Positions 53,740 to 62,452 of a stretch of 64,000 nucleotides of DNA are shown in pieces. Numbering within the stretch: position 1 is the stretch's first letter; every line of letters starts with the position of its first letter. The translations under genes were made by a program, and so were the position numbers. The DNA comes from Clostridiales bacterium (GTDB lineage: Bacteria; Bacillota; Limnochordia; Darwinibacteriales; B1SED10-159), in NCBI GenBank assembly GCA_003559095.1, contig PWMW01000264.1, positions 1 through 64,000 on the forward strand, given 5' to 3'. The notes below the pieces were generated by a model. The model saw nothing but the letters and a program-made list of their open reading frames with translations. It was not told the origin of the DNA and ran no database searches.

Positions 53740-54750
53740 CTACGCTGGCTTTTCACCATTCTTACCGGTGAGCAGATGACAAGCCGCATAGTGATTGTCA
53801 GCTACCTCCAGCCACGCTGGTTCCTTAACTTTACAGATATCCATGGCTTTCGGACAGCGGGTGTGGAAGCGACAGCCAGCCGGTGGATTGATGGGACTGG
53901 GAACATCACCTTTGAGGATGACGCGTTCCTTTTTCACTGTGGGATCGGCCACCGGAATCGCCGACAACAGTGCCTGCGTGTATGGATGCTGTGGTGAATC
54001 ATAGAGGTCCTTCTTATGCGCCAACTCCATGATCTTGCCCAAATACATAACCGCCACACGGTCGGAAATGTGCTTGACAACACTCAGGTCATGGGCGATG
54101 AACAGATAGGTCAAATCAAACTCTGCCTGCAGGTCCTGCAGAAGGTTGACCACCTGAGCCTGAATAGATACGTCCAGAGCTGACACCGGTTCATCACAAA
54201 CAATAAGCTTTGGGTTTACGGCCAGAGCCCGGGCAACGCCGATGCGCTGCCGTTGGCCCCCAGAGAATTCGTGGGGGAACCGGCGAGCGTGAAAGGCACT
54301 CAAACCTACAACTTCCAGCAGTTCCCGTACCCGCTTTTCCCGGTCTTTGCCTTTGGCCAGTTTGTGGATGTACAGGGGTTCGCCGATTATGTCACCTACG
54401 GTCATGCGGGGATTCAGTGATGCATAGGGGTCCTGGAAGATGATCTGGATGTCCTTACGCAGTTCCCGCATCTGGTCCTTGCCCAACTCAAGAATGTTGC
54501 GGTTCTCAAAGTTGATCACACCGGATGTGGCATCAATAAGGCGCAGAATCATCCGGCCGGTGGTGGATTTCCCGCAGCCGCTCTCGCCCACGAGGCCTAA
54601 GGTCTCACCACGATGAACATCGAAGTTGATTCCGTCCACGGCCTGCACCGCGCCTACCTGCTTGGAGAAGATAATACCCTTGGTGATTGGGAAGTGTTTG
54701 ACTAGGTCCCTAACTTCCAAAAGCTTTTCGGATTTGCGTGCTGCACTCAC
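53740..54750 (-). CDS. oppF: Oligopeptide/dipeptide ABC transporter ATPase, OppF/DppF type
   Basis: A 336-residue ATPase that powers peptide uptake. Walker [10 protein letters not shown], signature FSGGQRQRI and Walker [15 protein letters not shown] are intact. The C-terminal Opp-type extension has [14 protein letters not shown], the cysteines linked to a [4Fe-4S] cluster in this family. Start GTG 54750 abuts the oppD stop; its ribosome site AGGAGGTG lies in the oppD end. Confidence 0.93.
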   Translation of the reverse strand: MSAARKSEKLLEVRDLVKHFPITKGIIFSKQVGAVQAVDGINFDVHRGETLGLVGESGCGKSTTGRMILRLIDATSGVINFENRNILELGKDQMRELRKDIQIIFQDPYASLNPRMTVGDIIGEPLYIHKLAKGKDREKRVRELLEVVGLSAFHARRFPHEFSGGQRQRIGVARALAVNPKLIVCDEPVSALDVSIQAQVVNLLQDLQAEFDLTYLFIAHDLSVVKHISDRVAVMYLGKIMELAHKKDLYDSPQHPYTQALLSAIPVADPTVKKERVILKGDVPSPINPPAGCRFHTRCPKAMDICKVKEPAWLEVADNHYAACHLLTGKNGEKPA

Positions 54751-55749
54751 CTAGCCCACCTCCTTTTGGTTCTCTTGGTAATCCACCGCTCGCCAGCAGG
54801 CAGAGTAGTGGTTCTTACCGACCTCAAAGAGAGGCGGTTTCTTTGCTTCACACAATTCCTTGGCGTACGGACAGCGTGGATGAAAGCCACAACCCTCGGG
54901 GAAGTTGCCCGGCGTCGGTACAGAACCAGGAATGGCCTGCAGACGCTCTTGGTCACCATCCAAACGGGGAATGGATCCTAGAAGACCCAGCGTATATGGG
55001 TGCTGAGGATCAGCAAATACGGTCTCCGTATCGGCATACTCGACAATCTTGCCGGTGTACATGACAGCTACATTTTCCACCAACTCAGCGATGACACCCA
55101 AGTCATGGGTAATTAACATGATGGCCGTATCAAACTCTTCCCGCAGATTCCGCATCAGATCCAGGATCTGCGCCTGAATGGTCACGTCCAATGCTGTGGT
55201 TGGTTCGTCAGCAATCAGAAGCTTTGGATTACAGGACAAAGCCATGGCAATCATGACACGCTGGCGCATTCCACCGGACAGCTGATGGGGATATTCATCC
55301 ACACGCTGTTCTGGCGATGGGATGCCCACCAATGTCAGCATATCGATGGCTTTTTTCTTGGCTGCTCTACGGTCCAACTTCTGATGCAGGATGATGGCCT
55401 CCATGATCTGATCTCCGATAGTAAATACGGGATTCAGAGACGTCATGGGCTCCTGGAAGATCATGGAGATGTCATTGCCGCGAATTTTTCGCATCTCACC
55501 CTCGGAAAGCTTCGTGAGGTCCTTTCCCTCGAAGGTAATTGAACCTTCTACGATCTTCCCGGGAGGTGTTGGAATAAGACGCATAACGGACAGGGAGGTT
55601 ACACTCTTACCTGAACCAGATTCCCCTACGATTCCGATCGTTCCACCTTTTTCCAATTCGAAGCTGATCCCATCCACAGCGGGAACCACTCCGTCCTCCG
55701 TATAAAAGTAAGTCTTGAGGCCTTTGACAGACAACAATGGTTGTGCCAT
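54751..55749 (-). CDS. oppD: Oligopeptide/dipeptide ABC transporter ATPase, OppD/DppD type
   Basis: A 332-residue ATPase, partner of OppF. Walker [10 protein letters not shown], signature LSGGMRQRV, Walker [15 protein letters not shown], and the C-terminal cysteine set [14 protein letters not shown]. No permease (OppB/OppC) or peptide-binding protein gene lies on either side, so the ATPases must serve membrane subunits encoded elsewhere. ATG 55749 follows GGGAGGGAGGGG. Confidence 0.93.
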   Translation of the reverse strand: MAQPLLSVKGLKTYFYTEDGVVPAVDGISFELEKGGTIGIVGESGSGKSVTSLSVMRLIPTPPGKIVEGSITFEGKDLTKLSEGEMRKIRGNDISMIFQEPMTSLNPVFTIGDQIMEAIILHQKLDRRAAKKKAIDMLTLVGIPSPEQRVDEYPHQLSGGMRQRVMIAMALSCNPKLLIADEPTTALDVTIQAQILDLMRNLREEFDTAIMLITHDLGVIAELVENVAVMYTGKIVEYADTETVFADPQHPYTLGLLGSIPRLDGDQERLQAIPGSVPTPGNFPEGCGFHPRCPYAKELCEAKKPPLFEVGKNHYSACWRAVDYQENQKEVG

Positions 55750-56041
55750 AGTACCCCTCCCTCCCTTTGCTACCTTTTTCGAGAACTACATCATAGAAGT
55801 ATTCTCGTTTTCCCCATAATTCCCTGCAAAAAAGGTTATAAATAAAACGTTATCTTAAGCCCGCTCCAGCAAAGTCAGCGCTGTAAGGACTGATGGCTGT
55901 TTCGCGCCGGCTGCGCTGGGACCCCTTATACATACTTTCGCTGCCGAGAACTCGGGTTGAGGGTACCGCGTTCGACGCTATGCCCAAGGCCTATGACGCT
56001 CGGGCTAGGAATACGATTTCTCCCAGACCTGCTTTATTATA
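55750..56041 (-). promoter_or_regulatory. Long leader of oppDF; motifs shared with the 14.8-kb leader
   Basis: The 388-base gap before oppD. A -10 TATAAT (56041-56036) predicts a transcript of about 280 bases before the gene. On the plus strand it carries GTCAGC (55874), TGATGGCTG (55891), GCTGCC (55940), GGTACC (55962), TCGA (55972), ATGCC (55980) and ATGACGC (55993), the same order as in the leader at 14783-14928. I could not assign it to a known riboswitch class. Confidence 0.45.
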
Positions 56042-56137
56042 CAACAAAATCCGCAGTAAGAAAAGGAAAGAATGAGTGAAAACACCAATCAGCCCCATCC
56101 TCCAGATTGCGGAACATCTATCGGTGGCCGTCTTCTG

Positions 56138-57172
56138 TCAAAGCCGTTGTTTTAAGCCTGGCGACGGTGTGATGCCGGGAATTCTTCCCCGCTTGGCCAC
56201 GGGGCGGCCTTCAACTTCCTTAATGTCCATGGTCATATCAATGGGAGAGGCAGCGGAGATGAAACTTCCTACCCCAAAAGCATCGGCTCCGGCTTCGCTC
56301 AGTTCAGTGACGCGCTGCGGATCCAAGCCGCCGGATGCGAAAATCCGAACATGGGAGTAACCAGCTAGATCCAACTTGGCCCGCAGTTCACGGACCAGGC
56401 CCGGGGTGACACCGCCCCGTTCGCCCGGCGTATCCACGCGAATCCCCCGCAGATCGTCACCTAAGGCCTCGGCAACTCGCAGGGACTCCTCTACTTCATC
56501 TTTGAACGTATCGATGAGGATGGTGCGGGGAGTGGAGGCAGGCATTATCCGGTTGTAGACCTTGGCGGCCTGTACCGTGTCACCGGCGATCATAAACAAG
56601 GCATGGGGAACGGTTCCCACGGGCTCTTTCCCTGCCAGTTTCGCTCCGAGGATGCACGCTGCCCCGTCGGCGCCCCCGATGATAGCTGCTCGTTCCATCA
56701 CTGGGGCCACAGCGGGATGGACATGGCGTGCTCCAAAGGCAAAGACAGGTTTTCCTTGGGCCGACTGCTTGATGGTCCGGGCCGCGGTGGCCCAGCCGCT
56801 GGAACTGGCCAGAATACCCAAAATAGCGGTCTCGTAAATGCCAAAGTCACCATAGGCCCCTTTGATGCGAAGTACGCATTGTTTGGCCTGAAACGGCTCG
56901 CCTTCGTCCAGCGCCCATACCTCCAAGTTTTGGTCCTGCAGCAGTCGGACAACCTCTTCTGTGCCTGCAAAGATGCCATCTTTGCGTCCAAATATCTCGG
57001 CAGTTACAACCGTCTTGTCTAAATCCATTTCGTGAAGAACTTCATTGGTGTTCACAAAGTAGACATCTGTGGTTAATCCGGCTCGAATCTCTTCTGCGGA
57101 CGCCGAGAACATGACCCTAGGGCCTACTTTGAAATCCGCAGCATCTTGGGCGGTTTGCATCTTTTTGATCAA
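56138..57172 (-). CDS. Nicotinate phosphoribosyltransferase
   Basis: Makes nicotinate mononucleotide from nicotinate and PRPP in NAD salvage. The 344 residues match the shorter bacterial type: TDVYFVNTNEVL, FAFGARHVHPAVAPVMERAA, and the phosphate-binding RIFASGGLDP near the end. Start TTG 57172 has AGGAG eight bases upstream; the slightly longer frame to 57190 overlaps that site. Confidence 0.87.
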   Translation of the reverse strand: MIKKMQTAQDAADFKVGPRVMFSASAEEIRAGLTTDVYFVNTNEVLHEMDLDKTVVTAEIFGRKDGIFAGTEEVVRLLQDQNLEVWALDEGEPFQAKQCVLRIKGAYGDFGIYETAILGILASSSGWATAARTIKQSAQGKPVFAFGARHVHPAVAPVMERAAIIGGADGAACILGAKLAGKEPVGTVPHALFMIAGDTVQAAKVYNRIMPASTPRTILIDTFKDEVEESLRVAEALGDDLRGIRVDTPGERGGVTPGLVRELRAKLDLAGYSHVRIFASGGLDPQRVTELSEAGADAFGVGSFISAASPIDMTMDIKEVEGRPVAKRGRIPGITPSPGLKQRL

Positions 57173-57193
57173 TGAACTTGCTCCTCTCAAGGT

Positions 57194-57748
57194 TCACCAT
57201 GTTTCAGGGTAGATACTTTGGTAGAACTCCCATGTGTAAAACACGCGGCGCAGGTAGCGACGGGTCTCCGCGTAGGGAATCTCCTGCAGCGAGGCCATAG
57301 TCCCATCCCACGTTCCGTTCTCCAACCAACGGCGCACATTGCCTTGACCTGCATTGTACGCGGCCAGCCAACTGGCCGCTGTGGGAAGCTGGGTCCGCAG
57401 GTAATGAAGATACCACGTGCCCAAGGCAATGTTCACTGCAGGATCGAACACGTCGTCATGTTCTATGGGGTGGTGCAGCTGGGTGGCTACCCAATCTGCC
57501 GTCTGCGGCATCAACTGCATCAGACCTTGGGCTCCGCGAGGTGAGACGGCGTCAGGCCGGAAACTGCTTTCCACAGCGATCACAGCTGTAACGAGATATG
57601 GATCCAACGCCCAGAGATTGGCGTGATATCCGATTAGGTCTTCATAATACAACGGGAATGCTCGTTGGAGCAAGGGCTGCATACTGCAGCCGGTGGCTGT
57701 AACTAGGAGAAGAATGCCGAGGACGAACCTCTGCAGATAGGTGGCCAT
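57194..57748 (-). CDS. Soluble lytic murein transglycosylase-like protein
   Basis: Cleaves peptidoglycan glycan strands with formation of 1,6-anhydro ends. The 184 residues have an N-terminal signal with a possible lipid-attachment cysteine (LLVTATGC). Then the SLT domain follows with catalytic glutamate in AVESSFRPDAVSP, the GAQGLMQLMP motif and the AYNAGQGNV motif. Gene order coaE-mgsA-slt here resembles clusters in Clostridia. ATG 57748 follows AAGGGGG. Confidence 0.92.
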   Translation of the reverse strand: MATYLQRFVLGILLLVTATGCSMQPLLQRAFPLYYEDLIGYHANLWALDPYLVTAVIAVESSFRPDAVSPRGAQGLMQLMPQTADWVATQLHHPIEHDDVFDPAVNIALGTWYLHYLRTQLPTAASWLAAYNAGQGNVRRWLENGTWDGTMASLQEIPYAETRRYLRRVFYTWEFYQSIYPETW

Positions 57749-57765
57749 CACCCCCTTCACTCCCC

Positions 57766-58137
57766 TCAACGTCTGGATCGTAGATGCTTGAGAATCAGTT
57801 GTCCGCCAGCGACGTTGGTGGCCACTGGAACATTGTGAACATCGCAGACCCGCAGCAGTGCAGTAATATCCGGTTCGTGAGGCTGGGCTGTCAATGGATC
57901 CCGCAGAAAGATCACAGCGGCAATATGCCCGGTGGCCACCTGGGACCCGATCATCTGGTCACCGCCGTACGGGCCCGACAAAACCCGCTCCACAGCAAGA
58001 CTCGTAGCTGCGGCAATGCGCGTACCTGTGGTGCCAGTGGCTACCAACTGCCAATTCGCCAAAAGGCTCTCATGCTCTTGCACGAACTGAACCATGGTGT
58101 CTTTTTGCTTATCATGAGCGATTAAGGCGATTTTCAC
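57766..58137 (-). CDS. mgsA: Methylglyoxal synthase
   Basis: Converts dihydroxyacetone phosphate to methylglyoxal, a bypass of glycolysis under phosphate shortage. The 123 residues show [30 protein letters not shown] and [13 protein letters not shown] with catalytic aspartate and phosphate-binding residues. Start GTG 58137 follows GGAGGG and overlaps the end of coaE by 26 bases. Confidence 0.95.
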   Translation of the reverse strand: MKIALIAHDKQKDTMVQFVQEHESLLANWQLVATGTTGTRIAAATSLAVERVLSGPYGGDQMIGSQVATGHIAAVIFLRDPLTAQPHEPDITALLRVCDVHNVPVATNVAGGQLILKHLRSRR

Positions 58138-58708
58138 AAATGTCCCTCCAAAGCCCGCGGATTTGCGCATACGTTCGGTCCAAGGAACCCGAGTTGTCGA
58201 TGACGGCATCAGCCAGGGCCACCTTCTTATCCAGCGGCCATTGACTGGCAATCCGCCGCTGCGCCTCTTCTGCTGTCAGCCCATCGCGCTCCCGCAAGCG
58301 ATGCAGTTGCGTCTGGGGATCCACATACACTACCCAAATCGGCGTTAGAAATGTTTGGCAGCCGCTCTCAAACAGAAGTGGAACGTCAGCCACAACCGTA
58401 CAGCCGTGTTTCTCCAACCGTTCTCCGTCATGTTGCAGCTGGGCGATGACCAGTGGATGGATAATGGCCTCTAACTGTCCCTTGCGTTCCGCATCGGAGA
58501 ATATGATGCTCGCAAGTCGTTTGCGGTCTAGGGAATCACCGTCCACCACCTCGGGAAAGGCGGCGGCCACCTGCTCAAAGCCAGCGGTCCCAGGGGCAAT
58601 GACAGTCCGGGCGTACGCATCGGCATCCAGCACGCAGGCACCCAGAGAACGCAGGTACTGACTGACTGTGGATTTTCCTGTGGCAATGCCGCCTGTTAAG
58701 CCGATCAC
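58112..58708 (-). CDS. coaE: Dephospho-CoA kinase
   Basis: Last step of coenzyme A synthesis. The 198 residues begin with [12 protein letters not shown] (P-loop) and hold DADAYAR and DVPLLFESG, the nucleotide- and CoA-binding segments. Start GTG 58708 follows GGAAGGGG. Usual neighbours mutM and polA are upstream. Confidence 0.95.
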   Translation of the reverse strand: MIGLTGGIATGKSTVSQYLRSLGACVLDADAYARTVIAPGTAGFEQVAAAFPEVVDGDSLDRKRLASIIFSDAERKGQLEAIIHPLVIAQLQHDGERLEKHGCTVVADVPLLFESGCQTFLTPIWVVYVDPQTQLHRLRERDGLTAEEAQRRIASQWPLDKKVALADAVIDNSGSLDRTYAQIRGLWRDICENRLNRS

Positions 58709-58754
58709 GGGATCACATCCCCTTCCGTCTCGTTCAAACTACCGCGGCCCTTGG

Positions 58755-59585
58755 TTAACTGGGCTGGCAGTTGGGGCAATAGTGACTGCTGCGGCCGGCG
58801 ATGCTGATCCGTTCAATGGACCCAGAACAGTGTCGGCACTCTTCGCCAGTACGCCCGTACACCTGAAGGCGCTCTTGAAAGGATCCCGTTTGATCATAGC
58901 CTAAGCGAAAGTCCCGGAACGTTGTTCCTTCGTAGGCCAATGCGCTCTGCAGAATGTCTTTAACACACTGGGCTAAGGTGTCACATTCCTCGGCGTCCAG
59001 GCTCAGGCCCAAGCGCTGGGGATGAATACCTGCACAGTGCAGGCTCTCATCGGCGTAGATGTTTCCGATCCCTGCTACCACTGTTTGATTCAACAGCAGA
59101 GACTTGATGGGCGCTCGGCGCTGGTGGATCCTTTGGTGCAGAACAGAACCGGTCCACTTGCTGCTGGTGGGGTCCGGTCCGAGATTCGCCAATCCAGGTA
59201 TCTCGGAAAGAAGCTGTTGATCGCCCACATAGATGGTCCCAAACCGCCGTGTATCTTGGAAGCAGAGACCCTGGCCGTTATCCAGTTGGAACCACGCTGA
59301 GCAGCGTTCCCCTGCTGGAGGGCCCAGCCCATCCACTACGAAGAGTCTTCCCGTCATGCGCAGGTGAACGATGATCATTCCCTGCGCACTCAACCAAAAC
59401 ACCAGATACTTACCTCGACGGGTGATATCATGGATGGTTCTTCCTATCAGTATCTGGCTGGCCGCCGCTGCTTCCATCAACGGCAGAACCCTGTGATCCA
59501 AGAACCTTGCGGTTACGATGCGTCGGTCAACAATCCTGGGCAGGAGGTATTGCCTTACGGTTTCAACTTCGGGCAACTCAGGCAT
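58755..59585 (-). CDS. mutM: Formamidopyrimidine-DNA glycosylase
   Basis: Removes oxidised purines such as 8-oxoguanine and nicks the strand. The 276 residues start MPELPEVETV, with catalytic Pro2 and Glu3. The H2TH region GIGNIYADESL follows in the middle. The C-terminal zinc finger CRHC-x16-CPNC is intact. It sits between polA and coaE, a conserved Firmicutes order. Confidence 0.96.
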   Translation of the reverse strand: MPELPEVETVRQYLLPRIVDRRIVTARFLDHRVLPLMEAAAASQILIGRTIHDITRRGKYLVFWLSAQGMIIVHLRMTGRLFVVDGLGPPAGERCSAWFQLDNGQGLCFQDTRRFGTIYVGDQQLLSEIPGLANLGPDPTSSKWTGSVLHQRIHQRRAPIKSLLLNQTVVAGIGNIYADESLHCAGIHPQRLGLSLDAEECDTLAQCVKDILQSALAYEGTTFRDFRLGYDQTGSFQERLQVYGRTGEECRHCSGSIERISIAGRSSHYCPNCQPS

Positions 59586-59599
59586 AGTGGCAACGTCCT

Positions 59600-62224
59600 T
59601 CAGTAAATTTCAATATGCTCCATCTCTTTCCAATTATCTCCTGCCTGTACATCCACATCTAGGGGTACGGATAGTTCCACAGCTGACCCCATCTCTTCCA
59701 CCAGGATCTTTGCACACTGCTTCACCTCGGCCTCAGGAACTTCCAGAACTAGCTCGTCGTGCACCTGCAACAGCAGCAGCGCCTCCGAGTTTTCGTCTTG
59801 CAGACGCTTGTGCACCCGCAGCATGGCCAACTTAATGATGTCTGCGGCGCTGCCCTGAATGGGCGAGTTCATGGCCGTTCTTTCGGCGAAACTGCGTTGG
59901 CTGTAGTTACGGGCCTTGATATCTGGCAGGTATCGCCGCCGATGAAGAATCGTGGTCACATAACCTTGTTGGCGGGCTTCTTTTACCGTGCGATCCATAT
60001 ATTCCTTGATCTTGGGATAGCGCTGGAAATACTGGTCGATGTAGTTTTGTGCCTTTTCCTGGGTGATCTTTGTGTTGCGAGCCAAGCCAAAGGCGGAGAT
60101 GCCGTAGACGATACCAAAGTTGATGGCTTTCGCCGCACCTCGCTGCTCCTTGGTCACGTCCTCGGGAGCGACATTGAGGATTTCGGCGGCGGTTTGGGTA
60201 TGGATATCCCTGCCATCGCTAAAGGCCTGCAGCATCTTTTCATCTTGGGCGATATGAGCCAACACACGCAGTTCAATCTGGGAATAATCGGCAGCTAACA
60301 ATTTGCGCCCTGCGGGCGCCACAAAGGCCTTGCGCAGATCCCTACCAGCCTCGGTGCGCACAGGAATGTTCTGGAGGTTGGGATTGGTGCTGCTGAGGCG
60401 CCCGGTGGCGGTGACCGTCTGGTTGAACGTGGTGTGGATACGCTGGGTATCCTTGTGTATTAGTTGTCCTAATGCATCGGCATACGTTGATTTCAACTTG
60501 GATATCTGCCGAAACTCAAGAATCTTGGCCACAATGGGGTGATCCTGCAGTTCCTCTAGGACTTCTGCACTGGTGGAAGGTCCGGTCTTGGTCCGCTTAA
60601 TGACGGGAAGCTCTAACTTTTCGAATAGAATCTTGCCCAGTTGCTTCGGGGAGTTAATATTGAATGTTTCGCCGGCCATCTCATGGATTTCGTCGGTTAA
60701 CTTGTCCAAACGCTTGGCCATAGTCTGGGAAAGATCCTCGAGATGCTTGGGATCTACGGCGATACCGTGGTATTCCATTTCACTGAGAATCCTTGCCAAG
60801 GGCAATTCCACATCATGGTAGAGCTCCCAAAGCTCATCGGTCCTCAGCGACTCTTCGAGTATGGATGCCAGTTCCTCCATACGAACGGCTTGGGCCGCCA
60901 AGGCTTCCGGTTCCGAACCAGCCGCCACCGGGGGCCGACCACCAAAGCGCTGGCTGAGGCTGTCGAGATCGGTGGGCGCGGCGGGGTCAAGAACGTACGC
61001 TGCCAACACACCGTCCACGTGCAGGCAGCAGGGAACGTCCAAGGTCACCGTGGAACGCAGCCACTCCTTGGCGTCCGGGCACACGAGACGCACATCCGCG
61101 GAGGCTGCCTTGAACAACCTCTGCCAGCCCTCGGCCGGTGTATCTCCGTCGAGATACCATGCCTTACCGCTGGCGACCACCATGACGCTCTCCATGCCGC
61201 AGTCCGGTGCATGTCCAGTTACGTTGGGCGCACAGGATATGAGGTCTTGCTGGGCCAGGAACTCTTGGAATTCGGCCAGTGATTCCTCGCTGACCTTGAT
61301 CCAGGTGCCCGCAGTGGTCTCTGCCGCGCTGTTGGTCTCAGTGTCCCTTTGCTCCCAGCCGAAGATCTCCGGAAGCTTGGGGAGCAGTGAGCGAAATTCC
61401 AGGCGCACAAACATCTGCTCCAGTTCGCCCCGCTGCGGCTCGATGGACCGCTGCATATCCATGTCCAAGGGTACATCCCGTCGGATTTGTGCCAGCGAAC
61501 GGCTCATGAATGCTTGGTCCTTATTGTCCACCAAGCGCTCCTTGAGCTTGCCTTTCTGGTCTTCAATGTGCTCGTAGAGTTCTTCGAGATTGGCATATTG
61601 AGCCAGCAGTTTCATGGCTGTTTTTTCACCAACACCACGGACACCGGGGATATTATCGGAGCTGTCACCCATAAGGCCTTTCAGTTCCGGAACTTGCTCC
61701 GGATCCAGGCTATAGCCCTCCCGAAGACGCTGGAGGTCCACCATGTCAACATCCTTCTTGCCTGGTCTGGTCAGCATGACAGTCACGTGCTGGGATACTA
61801 ACTGCAGGGCATCCCGATCACTGGTGACAATGACTGCTTCATTCCCTTGTTGTTCGGCAAGGTAAGCAGCGGTTCCGATGATGTCGTCGGCTTCATAACC
61901 TTCCAGTTCCAGGCGGGGAATGCCAAAACGATCCAGCAGTTCCTTGAGCAGCCCCACTTGGGGGCGCAGTTCCTCGGGCATTTTTTCACGAGTGGCTTTG
62001 TATTCCTCGTACGCCTCATGACGGAAGGTTGGTGCTGAAACGTCAAATGCCACATAAAGACTGTCCGGTTTGTACTCTTCAAGAAGACGGAACAGCGTTA
62101 CCGTAAAGCCATACACCGCATTGGTGTATTCCCCTTGGGTGGTGGTCAGGACAGGCAGCGCATGGAAGGCACGATGAAGTAAGCTGTGGCCATCGAGCAG
62201 AAATATTCGTTTACTCACAGTCAT
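59600..62224 (-). CDS. polA: DNA polymerase I
   Basis: Repair and Okazaki-fragment polymerase of 874 residues. The 5'-3' nuclease domain (about 1-290) has KRIFLLDGHSL, YEADDIIGT and GDSSDNIPGVRGVGEKTA. The 3'-5' exonuclease domain (about 300-470) lacks the DxE metal residues, so proofreading is probably lost, as in many Firmicutes. The polymerase domain follows with DYSQIELRVLAH and VHDELVLEVP. Start ATG 62224 (GTG 62218 is an alternative) follows AAGGAG. Confidence 0.95.
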   Translation of the reverse strand: MTVSKRIFLLDGHSLLHRAFHALPVLTTTQGEYTNAVYGFTVTLFRLLEEYKPDSLYVAFDVSAPTFRHEAYEEYKATREKMPEELRPQVGLLKELLDRFGIPRLELEGYEADDIIGTAAYLAEQQGNEAVIVTSDRDALQLVSQHVTVMLTRPGKKDVDMVDLQRLREGYSLDPEQVPELKGLMGDSSDNIPGVRGVGEKTAMKLLAQYANLEELYEHIEDQKGKLKERLVDNKDQAFMSRSLAQIRRDVPLDMDMQRSIEPQRGELEQMFVRLEFRSLLPKLPEIFGWEQRDTETNSAAETTAGTWIKVSEESLAEFQEFLAQQDLISCAPNVTGHAPDCGMESVMVVASGKAWYLDGDTPAEGWQRLFKAASADVRLVCPDAKEWLRSTVTLDVPCCLHVDGVLAAYVLDPAAPTDLDSLSQRFGGRPPVAAGSEPEALAAQAVRMEELASILEESLRTDELWELYHDVELPLARILSEMEYHGIAVDPKHLEDLSQTMAKRLDKLTDEIHEMAGETFNINSPKQLGKILFEKLELPVIKRTKTGPSTSAEVLEELQDHPIVAKILEFRQISKLKSTYADALGQLIHKDTQRIHTTFNQTVTATGRLSSTNPNLQNIPVRTEAGRDLRKAFVAPAGRKLLAADYSQIELRVLAHIAQDEKMLQAFSDGRDIHTQTAAEILNVAPEDVTKEQRGAAKAINFGIVYGISAFGLARNTKITQEKAQNYIDQYFQRYPKIKEYMDRTVKEARQQGYVTTILHRRRYLPDIKARNYSQRSFAERTAMNSPIQGSAADIIKLAMLRVHKRLQDENSEALLLLQVHDELVLEVPEAEVKQCAKILVEEMGSAVELSVPLDVDVQAGDNWKEMEHIEIY

Positions 62225-62285
62225 CCCTCGTTTCTCTCCTTCTAATTCCACGCCGTCCCGCAAAAACCTGCAAGTGGCAATGTTA

Positions 62286-62320
62286 CAGGAAAGGACCCCC
62301 GCCTGCGTGGCCGGGGGCCC
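62286..62320 (-). terminator. Hairpin after nrdJ and its zinc-ribbon frame
   Basis: GGGCCCCC / GGGGGTCC 8-bp stem with a 12-base loop; the tail TTTCCTG is only partly T-rich. Confidence 0.5.
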
Positions 62321-62329
62321 ACATTGTGT

Positions 62330-62440
62330 TTAGCCGCAGCGGCTGAAGCCGCAGTCTAGGCAGGTGTCACAGCCGTTCTCATGTTTGAGACGGCTGCCGC
62401 CGCATTCAGGGCAGGCGGCACTTCCACTGAACAGGTCCAT
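62330..62440 (-). CDS. Separated C-terminal zinc-ribbon segment of NrdJ (36 codons)
   Basis: 36 residues MDLFSGSAACPECGG onward, with CPEC, CDTC and a final CGFSRCG. This is what normally ends a class II ribonucleotide reductase and shuttles electrons to the active site. It is in the same frame as nrdJ, four codons after its TAA stop (62455-62453). AGG lies eight bases before its ATG, so it could be made separately, or it could be the tail of one gene broken by a C-to-T change. Confidence 0.55.
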   Translation of the reverse strand: MDLFSGSAACPECGGSRLKHENGCDTCLDCGFSRCG

Positions 62441-62452
62441 GGAAGCGGCCTG

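Noticed and set aside
53611..53740. Glycine riboswitch in the glpA leader
   Set aside because: Only a GGGCAAGAGACC-like stretch is reminiscent; the 5' half of the aptamer is absent.
55940..55970. Plus-strand GGGTACCGCG resembling a T-box antiterminator
   Set aside because: It lacks the TGGNACC core and any plus-strand gene follows far away; the downstream gene runs on the minus strand.
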